Notes: a model not told the origin generated them from the sequence alone. Shown: positions 34,794 through 43,640, counted from the first letter of the stretch. The stretch: 64,000 nt of DNA from Paractinoplanes polyasparticus (GCF_019710575.1 NZ_JAHWFK010000013.1:310001-374000), one strand, 5' to 3'. Numbers and translations: made by a program.

Positions 34794-36947
34794 TCAGCCC
34801 GCCACGGCCAGCGCCAGAGGCAGCACCCCCTCGGCGCCCGCGCGGCGCAGGGCGCGACCGGCCAACGTCATGGTCCAGCCGGAGTCGACCAGGTCGTCGA
34901 CCAGCAGGACCGGGCCGGACACGGCGCGAAGTTCGGCGGCCACCTCGGGCGGGACCGTGAAGGCGTCGTGCAGGGCGCGGACACGCTGGGCGCTGTTGCC
35001 ACGCGCGTCGGAACCGGCGGCATGGGTCACCGCGACCGCCCCGAGGAAGGGCAGCCGGCCCACCTTCGCGATGTGGGCGGCCAGGCTGCTGATCAGCTCG
35101 GGGCGACGGCTGGAGGCGACGGCGACCACCGCGGCCGGGCGCTGCGCCCACGCGTCGTCGCCGTGAGCCCAGTCCTTCAGGATCTCGACCACGGCGGTGG
35201 CCAACTCGTCGGGGATCGAGGCGTCGGGCGACTCGGGGCTGACCAGGCTGCGCAGCCGATTGCCCCAGCCCAGGTCGGAGAGCCGGCCGACGGCGCGACC
35301 GGGCTCGATCTGCTCGCCGGCCGGGATCTTGCCCTTGAGCCCGACGCCGACGGCGGCCAGGCCGGTCGGCCACATCTTCTTGGGGGCGACCACGACGCCC
35401 GGGTGGCCCAGGAACGCATCGGCGGCGGCCAGCGCGCCGGCCGACACCTCGGCGTCGAACAGCGGGGTGGCGCAGTTGTCGCACCGGCCGCACGGCTTGG
35501 CCTCGGGATCGTCGAGGCACCGGCGCAGGTATTCCATGCGGCAGGAATCCGTCGAGGCGTACTCGATCATGGTCTTCTGCTCGGCCGATCGGGCCTCGGC
35601 GACCCGGCGCAAGCGGGCCGAGTCGTACGTCCACGGCTCGCCGGTGGCCAGCCAGCCGCCGCGTGCCCGCCGGACGGCACCGTCCACATCGAGCACCTTG
35701 AGCATCATCTCGAGGCGGTTGCGGCGCAGGTCGACCAGCGGCTCGAGGGCCTGGGTGGACATCGGCCGGTCGCCGGAGAGGTTGGCCAGCACGGCGCGCA
35801 CCTGATCTTCCGGAGGGAAGGCCAGCGAGGCGAAGTAGCGCCAGATAGCCGCGTCCTCCGCGCCCGGCAGGAGCACCACCTCGGCGTGCTCGACGGCCCG
35901 GCCGGCCCGGCCGACCTGCTGGTAATACGCGATCGGTGAGGGCGGCGCGCCCAGGTGCACGACGAAGCCGAGGTCGGGCTTGTCGAAGCCCATGCCCAGC
36001 GCGGACGTCGCCACCAGCGCCTTGATCTTGTTGTCGAGGAGGTCCTGCTCGGCGGCGCGGCGCTCGGCGTCCTCGACCTGGCCCGTGTAGGACGCCACGG
36101 CGAAGCCGCGCGACCGCAGGAAGTCGGCCGTCTCGGTGGCGCCCGCGACCGTGAGCGTGTAGATGATGCCGGAGCCGGGCAGCCGGTCGAGATGGTCGGC
36201 CAGCCAGGCCAGCCGATGGGCCGGGTTGGGCAGGTCGAGCACGGCCAGCCGCAGGGAGTCGCGCTCGAGCGTGCCGCGCAGCACCAGCGCGTCACCGAGC
36301 TGGTCGGCCACGTCGGCTGTCACCCGGGCGTTGGCCGTGGCGGTGGTGGCGAGCACCGGCGTGCGGCCCGGCAGCCCGGCCAGGAACGTGCGGAGGCGCC
36401 GGTAGTCGGGGCGGAAATCGTGACCCCAGTCGGAGACGCAGTGCGCCTCGTCGACCACGAGCAGGCCGGTCTCGGCGGCGAGGCCGGGGAGCACGTTGTC
36501 GCGGAAGTCGGGGTTGTTGAGCCGCTCGGGGCTGATCAGCAGCACGTCGACCTCGCCGGCGCGGATCTCGGCCTCGATCAGCGACCACTCGTCGAGGTTG
36601 GCCGAGTTGATCGTGCGGGCCGTGATGCCGGCCCGGGCCGCGGCCTCGACCTGGTTGCGCATGAGGGCGAGCAGCGGGGACACGATGACCGTGGGGCCGG
36701 CGGGCGGGCCGTCGGCGGCGCCCTGGCGCAGCAGGGCCGTCGCCACGAAATAGACGGCGGACTTGCCCCAACCGGTGCGCTGCACGCAGAGCACACGACG
36801 ACGGTCGACGGTGAGCGCCTCGATGGCGCGCCACTGATCCTCGCGAAGCACCGCGCGGTCGCCGGCGAGGCGGCGCAGCACCGCCTCGGCCCGCTCGCGC
36901 ACGGCGGCTCGGTCGGCTGGGCTGGCGGCTGGCATCGTCTCGGTCAC
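34794..36947 (-). CDS. RecQ-family DNA helicase fused to a phosphoribosyltransferase-like domain
   Basis: The 717-residue product has a RecQ-like core: Walker A QRTGWGKSAVYFVAT, DEAH in LVVDEAHCVSDWGHDFRPDY, ATTATAN of motif III and YYQQVGRAGR of motif VI. A zinc-site segment (CRMEYLRRC...CGRCDNC) follows. The C-terminus has a phosphoribosyltransferase-type loop VLLVDDLVDSGWTMT. GTG 36947 is used; ATG 36935 is an alternative. Fusions of this kind are known in actinobacteria. A role in DNA repair or in a nucleotide-linked process is likely. Two DnaA-box sequences lie 40-67 bases upstream of the start. Confidence 0.9.
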   Translation of the reverse strand: MTETMPAASPADRAAVRERAEAVLRRLAGDRAVLREDQWRAIEALTVDRRRVLCVQRTGWGKSAVYFVATALLRQGAADGPPAGPTVIVSPLLALMRNQVEAAARAGITARTINSANLDEWSLIEAEIRAGEVDVLLISPERLNNPDFRDNVLPGLAAETGLLVVDEAHCVSDWGHDFRPDYRRLRTFLAGLPGRTPVLATTATANARVTADVADQLGDALVLRGTLERDSLRLAVLDLPNPAHRLAWLADHLDRLPGSGIIYTLTVAGATETADFLRSRGFAVASYTGQVEDAERRAAEQDLLDNKIKALVATSALGMGFDKPDLGFVVHLGAPPSPIAYYQQVGRAGRAVEHAEVVLLPGAEDAAIWRYFASLAFPPEDQVRAVLANLSGDRPMSTQALEPLVDLRRNRLEMMLKVLDVDGAVRRARGGWLATGEPWTYDSARLRRVAEARSAEQKTMIEYASTDSCRMEYLRRCLDDPEAKPCGRCDNCATPLFDAEVSAGALAAADAFLGHPGVVVAPKKMWPTGLAAVGVGLKGKIPAGEQIEPGRAVGRLSDLGWGNRLRSLVSPESPDASIPDELATAVVEILKDWAHGDDAWAQRPAAVVAVASSRRPELISSLAAHIAKVGRLPFLGAVAVTHAAGSDARGNSAQRVRALHDAFTVPPEVAAELRAVSGPVLLVDDLVDSGWTMTLAGRALRRAGAEGVLPLALAVAG

Positions 36948-36986
36948 GGGGCCATGTCTATCAGGCCCGTCCGACAGAACGGGGAG

Positions 36987-37014
36987 TTGTCCACAGGTGG
37001 GCCCGTTGTCCACA
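36987..37014 (+). promoter_or_regulatory. Two DnaA-box sequences TTGTCCACA
   Basis: TTGTCCACA occurs at 36987-36995 and 37006-37014, both followed by GG and 19 bp apart. It equals the Streptomyces consensus DnaA box. They lie in the 106-base gap between the RecQ-like helicase start and the end of the MFS gene. Two boxes are too few for an origin; a DnaA-controlled promoter or a titration site is possible. Confidence 0.55.
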
Positions 37015-37053
37015 GGCAGCGGAAAATCGGGCCCACCGGCGCGAGGATGGAGG

Positions 37054-38346
37054 TCAGGGACTGGTCGCTGCCTCCGGCTCCGGGGAACTGCGGAGTGTGG
37101 CGGCCCGGAGGGGACGCCAGGCGGCTGCGGCCACCAGAGCCATGGCCACGGTGGCGAGCCAATAGGGCGCCACCAGGCCGTACGCGGTGGCCACGACCCC
37201 GCCCAGCAGCGAGCCCAGCGCCGCCCCGCCCAGTTCCAGGAACGAATAGACGCTCGTGACCCGGCCGTACATGGCGGCCGGGACGTCACGCTGACGGATC
37301 GTGGTGACCACGACGCCCCAGACCGTGGTGTGGATGCCGAAGACGACGATCATCGCGGCGACCGCCCACGGCTCGCGGCTCAGTGCCAGCGTCGCATGCA
37401 GGGCGCACTCGACGGCCAGACCGGTCCGCAGCAGGAGCGGGGTGGCGACCCGGCGGATCAGGGCCGGCGCCACCAGCGTGCCGAGCAGACCACCGGCGGC
37501 GAAGGCCACGAGCAGCACGCCGTAGCCGACGTCGCTGAGGCCGAGAACGCGCGTCGCGTAGAGAACGAAGACGGCGAAGGCGGCGCAGAACACCACGTTG
37601 CCGACCGCCATGGTGACCGCCAGCGTGCGCAGCAGGCGGTGCTTCAGCAACCACCGCATGCCTTCGACGATCTCGGACCACAGACCGGGCCGGCGCACAC
37701 CGTCCGGCTCGGCCGCCGCAAGCGCCGCATCCGCGTCCACCGGCGACGGTCGGGAGCGCGCCGGGGTGATGGCTCGGATGGTGGCGATGAGGGCGGCGGA
37801 CAGCGCGAACGTCAGGGCGTTGACGGCGAACGGCACCGCGCCCGCCACGACGAACAACCAACCGCCCAGGGGCTTGGCGGCGAACTGGTTGAGGACGTTG
37901 AAACTGGCGTACAGCAGGGAATTGGCCCGCGGCCGCTGCGGCTCGGCCACGATCGCGGGAACGAACGCCGCCGAAGCCGTGTCGGCCAGGGTCTCACCCG
38001 TGCCGAGCAGAAAGAACACGGTCAGGATGAGCGGCACGGTGGCCACGTCGAAACCCACGGCCAGGGCCAGTACGGCCATGGCGCCGGCCCGCAGGGCATT
38101 GACCGACACGACCAGGCGGCGGCGGTCCAGGCGATCGGCCCAGGCCCCGCTGATCAGCGCGAACAGCAGCCATGGCAGCTGCTGGGCGAGGACCGCGCCG
38201 GCGACGGCGGCCGGGTTGGTGGTGATCGAGGCGACGAGCAGGGGGCCCGCCACCATGGTGATGCCGTCACCGAGGTTGGCGACGGCGGACGACGTCCAGA
38301 GCTTCCAGAAATCCGCACCCAGGGGTGCGGCGAAAGGGGCACGCAA
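37054..38346 (-). CDS. MFS exporter (MFS_3/enterobactin-exporter-like, Mef/Tap type)
   Basis: The 430-residue product has 12 hydrophobic segments and matches the MFS_3 branch that contains macrolide and other drug exporters. SGAWADRLDRRRLVV is the loop 2-3 motif A (GxxxDRxxRR) and GTGETLADTASAAFVPAIV is characteristic. The start is TTG at 38346: the ribosome site GAGGAG (38353-38358) lies six bases before and no ATG or GTG is available in frame. Its ribosome site is sequestered by upstream RNA and it is preceded by a 19-codon leader ORF, so expression is probably induced at the translation level. Confidence 0.87.
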   Translation of the reverse strand: MRAPFAAPLGADFWKLWTSSAVANLGDGITMVAGPLLVASITTNPAAVAGAVLAQQLPWLLFALISGAWADRLDRRRLVVSVNALRAGAMAVLALAVGFDVATVPLILTVFFLLGTGETLADTASAAFVPAIVAEPQRPRANSLLYASFNVLNQFAAKPLGGWLFVVAGAVPFAVNALTFALSAALIATIRAITPARSRPSPVDADAALAAAEPDGVRRPGLWSEIVEGMRWLLKHRLLRTLAVTMAVGNVVFCAAFAVFVLYATRVLGLSDVGYGVLLVAFAAGGLLGTLVAPALIRRVATPLLLRTGLAVECALHATLALSREPWAVAAMIVVFGIHTTVWGVVVTTIRQRDVPAAMYGRVTSVYSFLELGGAALGSLLGGVVATAYGLVAPYWLATVAMALVAAAAWRPLRAATLRSSPEPEAATSP

Positions 38347-38352
38347 AAGGAA

Positions 38353-38400
38353 CTCCTCGAGCGAAGAAACGGTCGGAAGCGACCGCCCCGAGGCGAGGAG
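38353..38400 (-). promoter_or_regulatory. RNA hairpin that sequesters the ribosome binding site of the MFS exporter
   Basis: On the RNA (minus strand), CTCCTCG (38400-38394) is the exact complement of CGAGGAG (38359-38353), which contains the MFS ribosome site. Between them is a second hairpin CGGTCG-CTTC-CGACCG (38385-38370) followed by TTTCTTC. The outer stem would block translation; the inner one could act as a small terminator. Upstream GCCCGC (38433-38428, last codons of the leader ORF) can pair with GCGGGC (38416-38411), giving a switchable structure. Confidence 0.6.
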
Positions 38401-38424
38401 AAGCGTTTGAGCCCGCCGGCGGAC

Positions 38425-38484
38425 TTAGCGGGCCGAGAGACGCCCTCGCGTCGAGGCGAAGACCGTCACCGAGGTGTGCTGCAT
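38425..38484 (-). CDS. 19-residue leader peptide upstream of the MFS exporter
   Basis: ATG at 38484 follows GGAGGG by five bases, a near-ideal ribosome site. The peptide MQHTSVTVFASTRGRLSAR ends in TAA at 38427-38425. R13-G14-R15 is a +X+ motif of the kind known for macrolide-dependent ribosome arrest in Erm-type leaders. Its last codons overlap one arm of a hairpin. The MFS start is 78 bases downstream. I infer a stalling leader that exposes the exporter ribosome site; the inducing drug is unknown. Confidence 0.7.
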   Translation of the reverse strand: MQHTSVTVFASTRGRLSAR

Positions 38485-38598
38485 GCGAACCCTCCGTCCG
38501 GCAGGGACTGATCGCGCCGAGCCTAGCCGGAATCCGGCAATCAGGCACGAGCGGAACGGGTTTCGGCGGACCGGCATCGTGCGGCCCGCCCCTCGGGT

Positions 38599-38610
38599 CA
38601 CAATCGGCAC
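38599..38610 (+). promoter_or_regulatory. Likely leaderless promoter (-10) of the Ser/Thr kinase
   Basis: CACAAT at 38599-38604 is six bases before the ATG at 38611, with no ribosome site in between. The same arrangement precedes proB. Confidence 0.45.
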
Positions 38611-40413
38611 ATGGGGCGGACGGAGCGAAACGGTCAGTTCGGCTCCCTTCGTATCGGTGGGCGGTACCGACTGGTCGAGAAGCTCGGCACGGGCGGCATG
38701 TCCGAGGTGTGGCGCGGCTACGACGAGACGCTCGGGCGTTCCGTGGCGGTCAAGGTGCTCTCGCCCCGGCTGGCCGACGACCGGAGTTTCCGCGACCGGC
38801 TGCGGCAGGAGGCGCTCGCCGCCGCCCGGCTCTGCCACCCGCACATCACGGGGATCTTCGACTTCGGCGAGTCACCGCTCGACGATCGGCTGACCGTCCC
38901 GTACGTGGTGATGGAGCTGAACGACGGCGAGTCGGTGTCGGCCCGGATCATGCGGCAGGGACCGCTGCCGTGGCGGGACGCGGTCACAGTCGCCGTCGAG
39001 GTGGCCTCGGCCCTGGCCACGGCGCACGCCCGCGGGGTGGTGCACCGTGATGTCACCCCGGCCAACGTGATGCTCACCGGCGGCGGCGCCAAGGTGGTCG
39101 ACTTCGGTATCTCGGCGATCGTCGGCCAGCGCGACGCCGCCCCCGACGGCAGCCTGCTCGGCACCCCGGCCTACCTGGCCCCGGAGCGGCTCGGTGGGTC
39201 ACAGGTGGCCACGGCCACCGACGTCTACGCGCTCGGGTTGCTGCTCTATCGCACCCTGTGCGGCCATCACCCGTGGCCGGCCGAGAACACCGCCGAGGCA
39301 CTGCGTGCCCACCTGTACGCCGACCCGGATCCGCTGCCCGCCATCCCCGGGCTGCCGCCGGCCGTCGCCGAGCTGTGCCTGCGCTGCCTGGCCAAGGACC
39401 CCGCTGATCGTCCCGGCGCCGCCGAGGTGGCCCGCGACCTCGCAGCCACCGTCGGCGTCCGGCCGATCATCCCGACGGTGGTCGAGCGGGCCGCCGACGC
39501 TCCCGCCTGCGTCCGGGGCTCGGCCGGGCCGCCGGCGGTGGTGCCGCGGCGACGCCCGGGACTCGGTCGCTCGCTGCTCACCTACCTGGGCTTGCCGGGC
39601 GGTACGCCGGGGCCGCGGCCCGCCGTCCGGATGCTGCGCCTGCGGGCCGGTCTGAAGGTCGGGGCGGCCCTGCGGCTGCGCGGGGCGCGGCCGCTGGGCG
39701 GCGGACTGTTCGAGGGTGGGCACGTCGGCGGCGGCCTGCTCACCGGGGACACGCTGGGCTTCTTCCGTCGGCGGCACCGGGCCCAGGCCGCGCTGGTGAC
39801 CCTGGCCGTGATGGCAGCGGCCGGCGTCGGTTGGGCAGTGAGCCGGGAAACTACGGAGGTGCCGGGAGCGCAGGCCGCGGGCAGCGCGGTGGTGGCCGGT
39901 GGGCCAGGCGACGAGAGCCGGTGCGCGGTCCGCTATCAGCTGCGGCAGGATTCGGGGCGCCGCTACGAGGCCCAGCTGACGGTCGCGACCTCGGCGCCGG
40001 GCTCGTGGCGGGTGCAGTTCTCGTACCCGGGCACCCAGAAGCTCACCGGCACCTCGAAGACTGTCACGCAGAAGGGCCGGAAGGTGACCGCGAGGGGTCA
40101 CGGCAAGCTCCAGTCCTTCACGCTGCGTGGCAAGTATCGCGACTACAACCCGTTGCCGCTCGCCTTCGCCCTCGACGGCATCGAATGCCGGGCCGAGGTA
40201 ACGGCGAACATACCGGCCAGCCGCCGGGACAGGCCCCGTGAGCCGGCTGGCGACGCCGAACTATCCGGCCAGGAGCTGGTCGACCGGCGCGTAGTCGTCG
40301 GTCAGGATGCGGGCGTCGTCGATGAACTCGGCCAGGGGCTCACCGGTCAGCACCACCGCCGGGTCGGCGACCTTGGCCACGCGTCGGCTGACGTCGGCCT
40401 CGGGCAGCGGTGA
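38611..40413 (+). CDS. Membrane Ser/Thr protein kinase (Hanks type) with extracellular beta domain
   Basis: The 600-residue product has a kinase domain at about 15-285: glycine loop LGTGGMSEVW, K48 (VAVKVL), HRDVTPAN with D147 and N152, DFG at 164-166 and an APE-like APERL. A Gly/Arg-rich linker follows, then one transmembrane helix (about 393-410). The extracellular part at 430-530 is beta-rich with paired cysteines and resembles carbohydrate-binding (CBM2-like) folds. This replaces the PASTA repeats of PknB. The frame has no stop at the expected end and runs 153 bases antisense into the next gene, so the last 50 residues may be accidental. Confidence 0.9.
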   Translation: MGRTERNGQFGSLRIGGRYRLVEKLGTGGMSEVWRGYDETLGRSVAVKVLSPRLADDRSFRDRLRQEALAAARLCHPHITGIFDFGESPLDDRLTVPYVVMELNDGESVSARIMRQGPLPWRDAVTVAVEVASALATAHARGVVHRDVTPANVMLTGGGAKVVDFGISAIVGQRDAAPDGSLLGTPAYLAPERLGGSQVATATDVYALGLLLYRTLCGHHPWPAENTAEALRAHLYADPDPLPAIPGLPPAVAELCLRCLAKDPADRPGAAEVARDLAATVGVRPIIPTVVERAADAPACVRGSAGPPAVVPRRRPGLGRSLLTYLGLPGGTPGPRPAVRMLRLRAGLKVGAALRLRGARPLGGGLFEGGHVGGGLLTGDTLGFFRRRHRAQAALVTLAVMAAAGVGWAVSRETTEVPGAQAAGSAVVAGGPGDESRCAVRYQLRQDSGRRYEAQLTVATSAPGSWRVQFSYPGTQKLTGTSKTVTQKGRKVTARGHGKLQSFTLRGKYRDYNPLPLAFALDGIECRAEVTANIPASRRDRPREPAGDAELSGQELVDRRVVVGQDAGVVDELGQGLTGQHHRRVGDLGHASADVGLGQR

Positions 40414-41760
40414 CTTCGACGCCATGATGACGAAGTTGGCACCCACCTCGCCCGCCAGTGCCTCCGCACTGCTGATCACGGCCACGTGCGGAAACGCGGC
40501 CGCCACCGTCGCCAGCTCGGCCCGGATGAAACGGTCGGGCGGGTAGTCGATCACGTTCTGCACGTAGATGCCGCCGGGCCGCAGCACCCGCGCGATGTCG
40601 GTCGCCATCTCCTTCGTGGCCAGGTGCCACGGGACGGTCAGGTGACCGAACGCGTCACCTACCACGAAGTCGAAGGATTCCGTCGCCTGCTCGGCCACGC
40701 CGACACGGGCGTCCCCCACCCTCACGCGAAGGTCGGGACCGGTCCGCAGGCCGAGCTTCGAGCGGTCGAGGCCGACCAGTCCGCCATCCAGTTCGATCGC
40801 CAGCTGATCGCTGCCGGGACGGGTGGCGCGCAGATAGCCGGGCATGGTGAAGCCCCCGCCGCCCAGGTGCAACGCGGCCACCGGCCCGGTCGGCAGCACG
40901 TCGGCCACCGCGCCGATCCACTGGATGTAAGCGAATTCGAGGTTTCGCGGGTCGTCGAGGTCGACGTAGGAGTGCCGCGCCGAGTTCAGGATCAAATCGC
41001 GGCCGCCGGGCTCGGAGTCATCGGTCCGCACCTGCGCGCAGTGGTAGGCCGTCTCGACGTCGCACGGGTTGGGCGACGCCACGCCCAGACCGGCCCCGAC
41101 CAGGCCGACCGAGGCCAGGACGGCTCGCGTCCGGGGGTTGCCAGGAAGAACCGCCCCCGTCCGGCGCAGCCACCACCCGAGCAGACCGCCCGCGACCGCG
41201 AGCAGCACCGCCAGCGAGATGATGATCCAGCTCGACGGCACCGCCGCCACGAAGATGAAGCCGGTGGCCAGCGTGGCCGTGATCGCGCCCAGGGTGCCGA
41301 TGCTGGACAGCCGCCCCACCACCGAGCCCGTCCGGTTCAGGTCGCTCAGCTGAAGCTTGACCACCAGCGGCGTGATCGTCGACAGGATGAACGCCGGCAG
41401 GAAGACGGCCAGGGCCGCCAGCAGCAATACCGCCGGGGCGGCCCCGCCGCGCAGCACCTCACCGCCGAACCGCACCAGCGGCAGGGTCACGGCCGTGCCG
41501 ATCGCGCCGAGCAGGAACGCCGGGGCGAGCAGCACCCGCGGGTCGTAGCGGTCGGCGAGCCGGCCGCCCAGCCACGAGCCGTACGCGATGGCGGCCAGCG
41601 AGATGCCGATGACCGAGCTGCTCACCTGCAGCGTCACGCCGACGTAGGGCCCCACGAGGCGCAGCGCGAGAATCTCCAGGACGAGCACCGCCCCGCTCGA
41701 CCCGAAGACGAGGGCGGTGGCGAGGCCGGACGGCAGAGCGCGCGGCGGCGGGTTTCCCAT
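40261..41760 (-). CDS. Membrane-fused spermidine synthase-like protein
   Basis: The 499-residue product joins about seven transmembrane helices (residues 1 to about 225, MFS-like) to a spermidine synthase-type SAM-binding domain with ALHLGGGGFTMPGYLRA, IELDGGLVGLDR and VVGDAFG. Such fused proteins are common in actinobacteria and act in the membrane; true aminopropyl transfer is unproven. ATG 41760 is used. The 3' end overlaps the kinase gene by 153 bases tail to tail. Confidence 0.87.
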   Translation of the reverse strand: MGNPPPRALPSGLATALVFGSSGAVLVLEILALRLVGPYVGVTLQVSSSVIGISLAAIAYGSWLGGRLADRYDPRVLLAPAFLLGAIGTAVTLPLVRFGGEVLRGGAAPAVLLLAALAVFLPAFILSTITPLVVKLQLSDLNRTGSVVGRLSSIGTLGAITATLATGFIFVAAVPSSWIIISLAVLLAVAGGLLGWWLRRTGAVLPGNPRTRAVLASVGLVGAGLGVASPNPCDVETAYHCAQVRTDDSEPGGRDLILNSARHSYVDLDDPRNLEFAYIQWIGAVADVLPTGPVAALHLGGGGFTMPGYLRATRPGSDQLAIELDGGLVGLDRSKLGLRTGPDLRVRVGDARVGVAEQATESFDFVVGDAFGHLTVPWHLATKEMATDIARVLRPGGIYVQNVIDYPPDRFIRAELATVAAAFPHVAVISSAEALAGEVGANFVIMASKSPLPEADVSRRVAKVADPAVVLTGEPLAEFIDDARILTDDYAPVDQLLAG

Positions 41761-41807
41761 CCGCCGGATGCTAGCCGCCCGAACCTGGCAGTCGCCTGGG
41801 ACCCGAC

Positions 41808-42809
41808 TTACAGCATCGACACGTGGACGTGGTTGGTGTGCTCGGCCGACGCCCCGCCGCTGCCGCTGTAACTTCGCCACCCGTCGCCCGGGAACCAGAT
41901 CTGCCGGAACCAGATCACGTACATCACGCCGAGCCGGTTGGCATTCTTCACGAAGTAATTGGCCAGCCGGTCGCCGTACGCTCTGTCCCCGCCGGTTGCC
42001 GGTGAGTTCTTGTAGGTGGTCGCGTTGGACGACATGTCGCAGGCCCGGCCCTTGGGATGCTCACCGGAGTTCCGCTGGCTCCAGCAGACCGTGTAGCGGG
42101 TGAAGCCGTCCGCCTTGGCTTCCTTGTAGGCGTTCAGCGTGCGCGGCGTCAGACAGCCCGAGCTGGTCGGGTCCTTGATCGTGCACCTCTCGTCGGGCCA
42201 GGAGCCGTCGGAGTTGCGTGGCGCCGGCTTGGCCAGCGGCGAGTTGCCCGAGACAAAACCGCCCGCGACCGCGCCCCCGCCCACGCTGGCCAGGGCGAGC
42301 TCGGCCTCTTTCTTCTTCTTGGTGAGCGCCGCGACCTGCTTGCTCTGTTCGCGCACCTCTTTGTCGATGGCCGCCTTGGCCGCCTCGGCCTTGTCGAGGG
42401 TCTCGCGGTAGCGGATCAGGACCTTGGAGTCGAACTGGGCCATCATGTCGAGTTGCTCGATGCGCTCGAGGAAGGCGTCGGGCGAGGTCGAGTCGAGCAG
42501 CATCGACATGGTGTTGGGCCGGCCCAGGCGGTACGAGCGGGTGGCGATCTCGGCCACCTGCTTCTCCATCGCCTTGGCCCCGGCCTGTGCCTGCTTGACC
42601 GTCGTCTGGAGCTGCACGGCCCGCTTCTTCGACGCGGCCAGTTTCTGGATCGCCGTCGCCTGGCCCTTGGCCGCGGACTCGAGCGCGTTGCGCAGCGTCT
42701 TGTCGTCGCCCTCGTCGGGGTCGGCGTGGGCGGCCACGGGTGCCACCAGCAGAAACGCCACGACCACCGCGAGCACGATGCTGAGCCGGCGCTGGAAAAC
42801 CGCCGCCAC
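41808..42809 (-). CDS. Secreted coiled-coil protein with M15-like C-terminal domain
   Basis: The 333-residue product has a signal peptide (residues 1 to about 29, ending APVAAHA). A coiled-coil region (about 35-175) follows, like the N-terminal half of NlpC/P60 cell-wall proteins. The C-terminal domain (about 215-333) has HPKGRACD and EHTNHVHVS, the HxxxxxxD...HxH zinc set of M15 peptidases and of the ARB_07466-like domain. This fits a cell-wall-acting hydrolase or binding protein outside the membrane. GTG 42809 follows GGAGGT. Confidence 0.85.
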   Translation of the reverse strand: MAAVFQRRLSIVLAVVVAFLLVAPVAAHADPDEGDDKTLRNALESAAKGQATAIQKLAASKKRAVQLQTTVKQAQAGAKAMEKQVAEIATRSYRLGRPNTMSMLLDSTSPDAFLERIEQLDMMAQFDSKVLIRYRETLDKAEAAKAAIDKEVREQSKQVAALTKKKKEAELALASVGGGAVAGGFVSGNSPLAKPAPRNSDGSWPDERCTIKDPTSSGCLTPRTLNAYKEAKADGFTRYTVCWSQRNSGEHPKGRACDMSSNATTYKNSPATGGDRAYGDRLANYFVKNANRLGVMYVIWFRQIWFPGDGWRSYSGSGGASAEHTNHVHVSML

Positions 42810-42874
42810 GGAATACCTCCCCAGGTTGAGCGCGGGCAGACTCTACCGTGATACGTACGGGAAGGGCAGATCGA

Positions 42875-43636
42875 TCAACTGGCCGAGTAACCGCCGTCGA
42901 CGAAGAGTGTCTGGCCCGTGACGGCGACGGCTGCGTCACCGGCCAGAAAGACAGCACAAGCCCCGAAATCAGCGGGTACGCCGTTTCTGCCGATCATCGT
43001 GCGGGCCGCGTGTTTCGCGACAATGGCCGGATCCGCGAAGACGGGCTCGGTCAGCGGAGTGCGGACGACCCCGGGGGCGATCGCGTTGCAGCAGACGCCC
43101 TGGGCCGACCACGCCTCGGCCTGCGACCGGGTCAGCCCGACCAGGCCGGCCTTGGACGCACCGTAGGCGCCGCTGTTGCCGTACGCGCGGAAAGCCTGCT
43201 GCGAGACGACGTTGATGATCCGTCCCCAGCCGCGCTCGGCCATCCGCGGACCGAAGGCCTGACCGAGCAGGAACGGGGCGGTCAAATTGGCCGCCATCGT
43301 CACGTCCCAGTCGTCCTCGGTGAGCTCACTGAGGGGCGGACGCCGGTTGACCGCGGCCGAGTTGACCAGGATGTCCGGAGCCTCGACGGAGGAGACGACC
43401 CGCGCGACGGCTGCCCGATCGGCCAGGTCGGCCGAGATCGCCTGCCCCTCGGCGCCGAAACCGCGCAGCTCGTCGATCACCTCGGCCATCGGCTCAGAAC
43501 GGCGGGCCACCAGCACGATGCGCGCCCCGGCCCGTCCGAGCGCGACAGCCATGGCCCGGCCGATGCCCGAACTGCCACCGGTCACCATCGCCGTGCGGCC
43601 GGTCAGACCGAAGACGCTTTCCAGGTACGACGCCAC
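42875..43636 (-). CDS. Short-chain dehydrogenase/reductase
   Basis: The 253-residue classical SDR has TGGSSGIG (19-26), N93-S94-A95 (NSAA), S145 and Y158-x-x-x-K162 (AYGASKAG). The C-terminus FVDGGYSAS is typical. It is four bases downstream of the inositol phosphatase gene and thus the last gene of the signalling operon. GTG 43636 is the start. NAD(P)-dependent alcohol or ketone chemistry is expected; substrate unknown. Confidence 0.9.
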   Translation of the reverse strand: MASYLESVFGLTGRTAMVTGGSSGIGRAMAVALGRAGARIVLVARRSEPMAEVIDELRGFGAEGQAISADLADRAAVARVVSSVEAPDILVNSAAVNRRPPLSELTEDDWDVTMAANLTAPFLLGQAFGPRMAERGWGRIINVVSQQAFRAYGNSGAYGASKAGLVGLTRSQAEAWSAQGVCCNAIAPGVVRTPLTEPVFADPAIVAKHAARTMIGRNGVPADFGACAVFLAGDAAVAVTGQTLFVDGGYSAS

Positions 43637-43640
43637 GGGG

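Noticed and set aside
36987..37014. Chromosomal origin of replication
   Set aside because: There are only two DnaA boxes, and no AT-rich region or dnaA/dnaN genes nearby.
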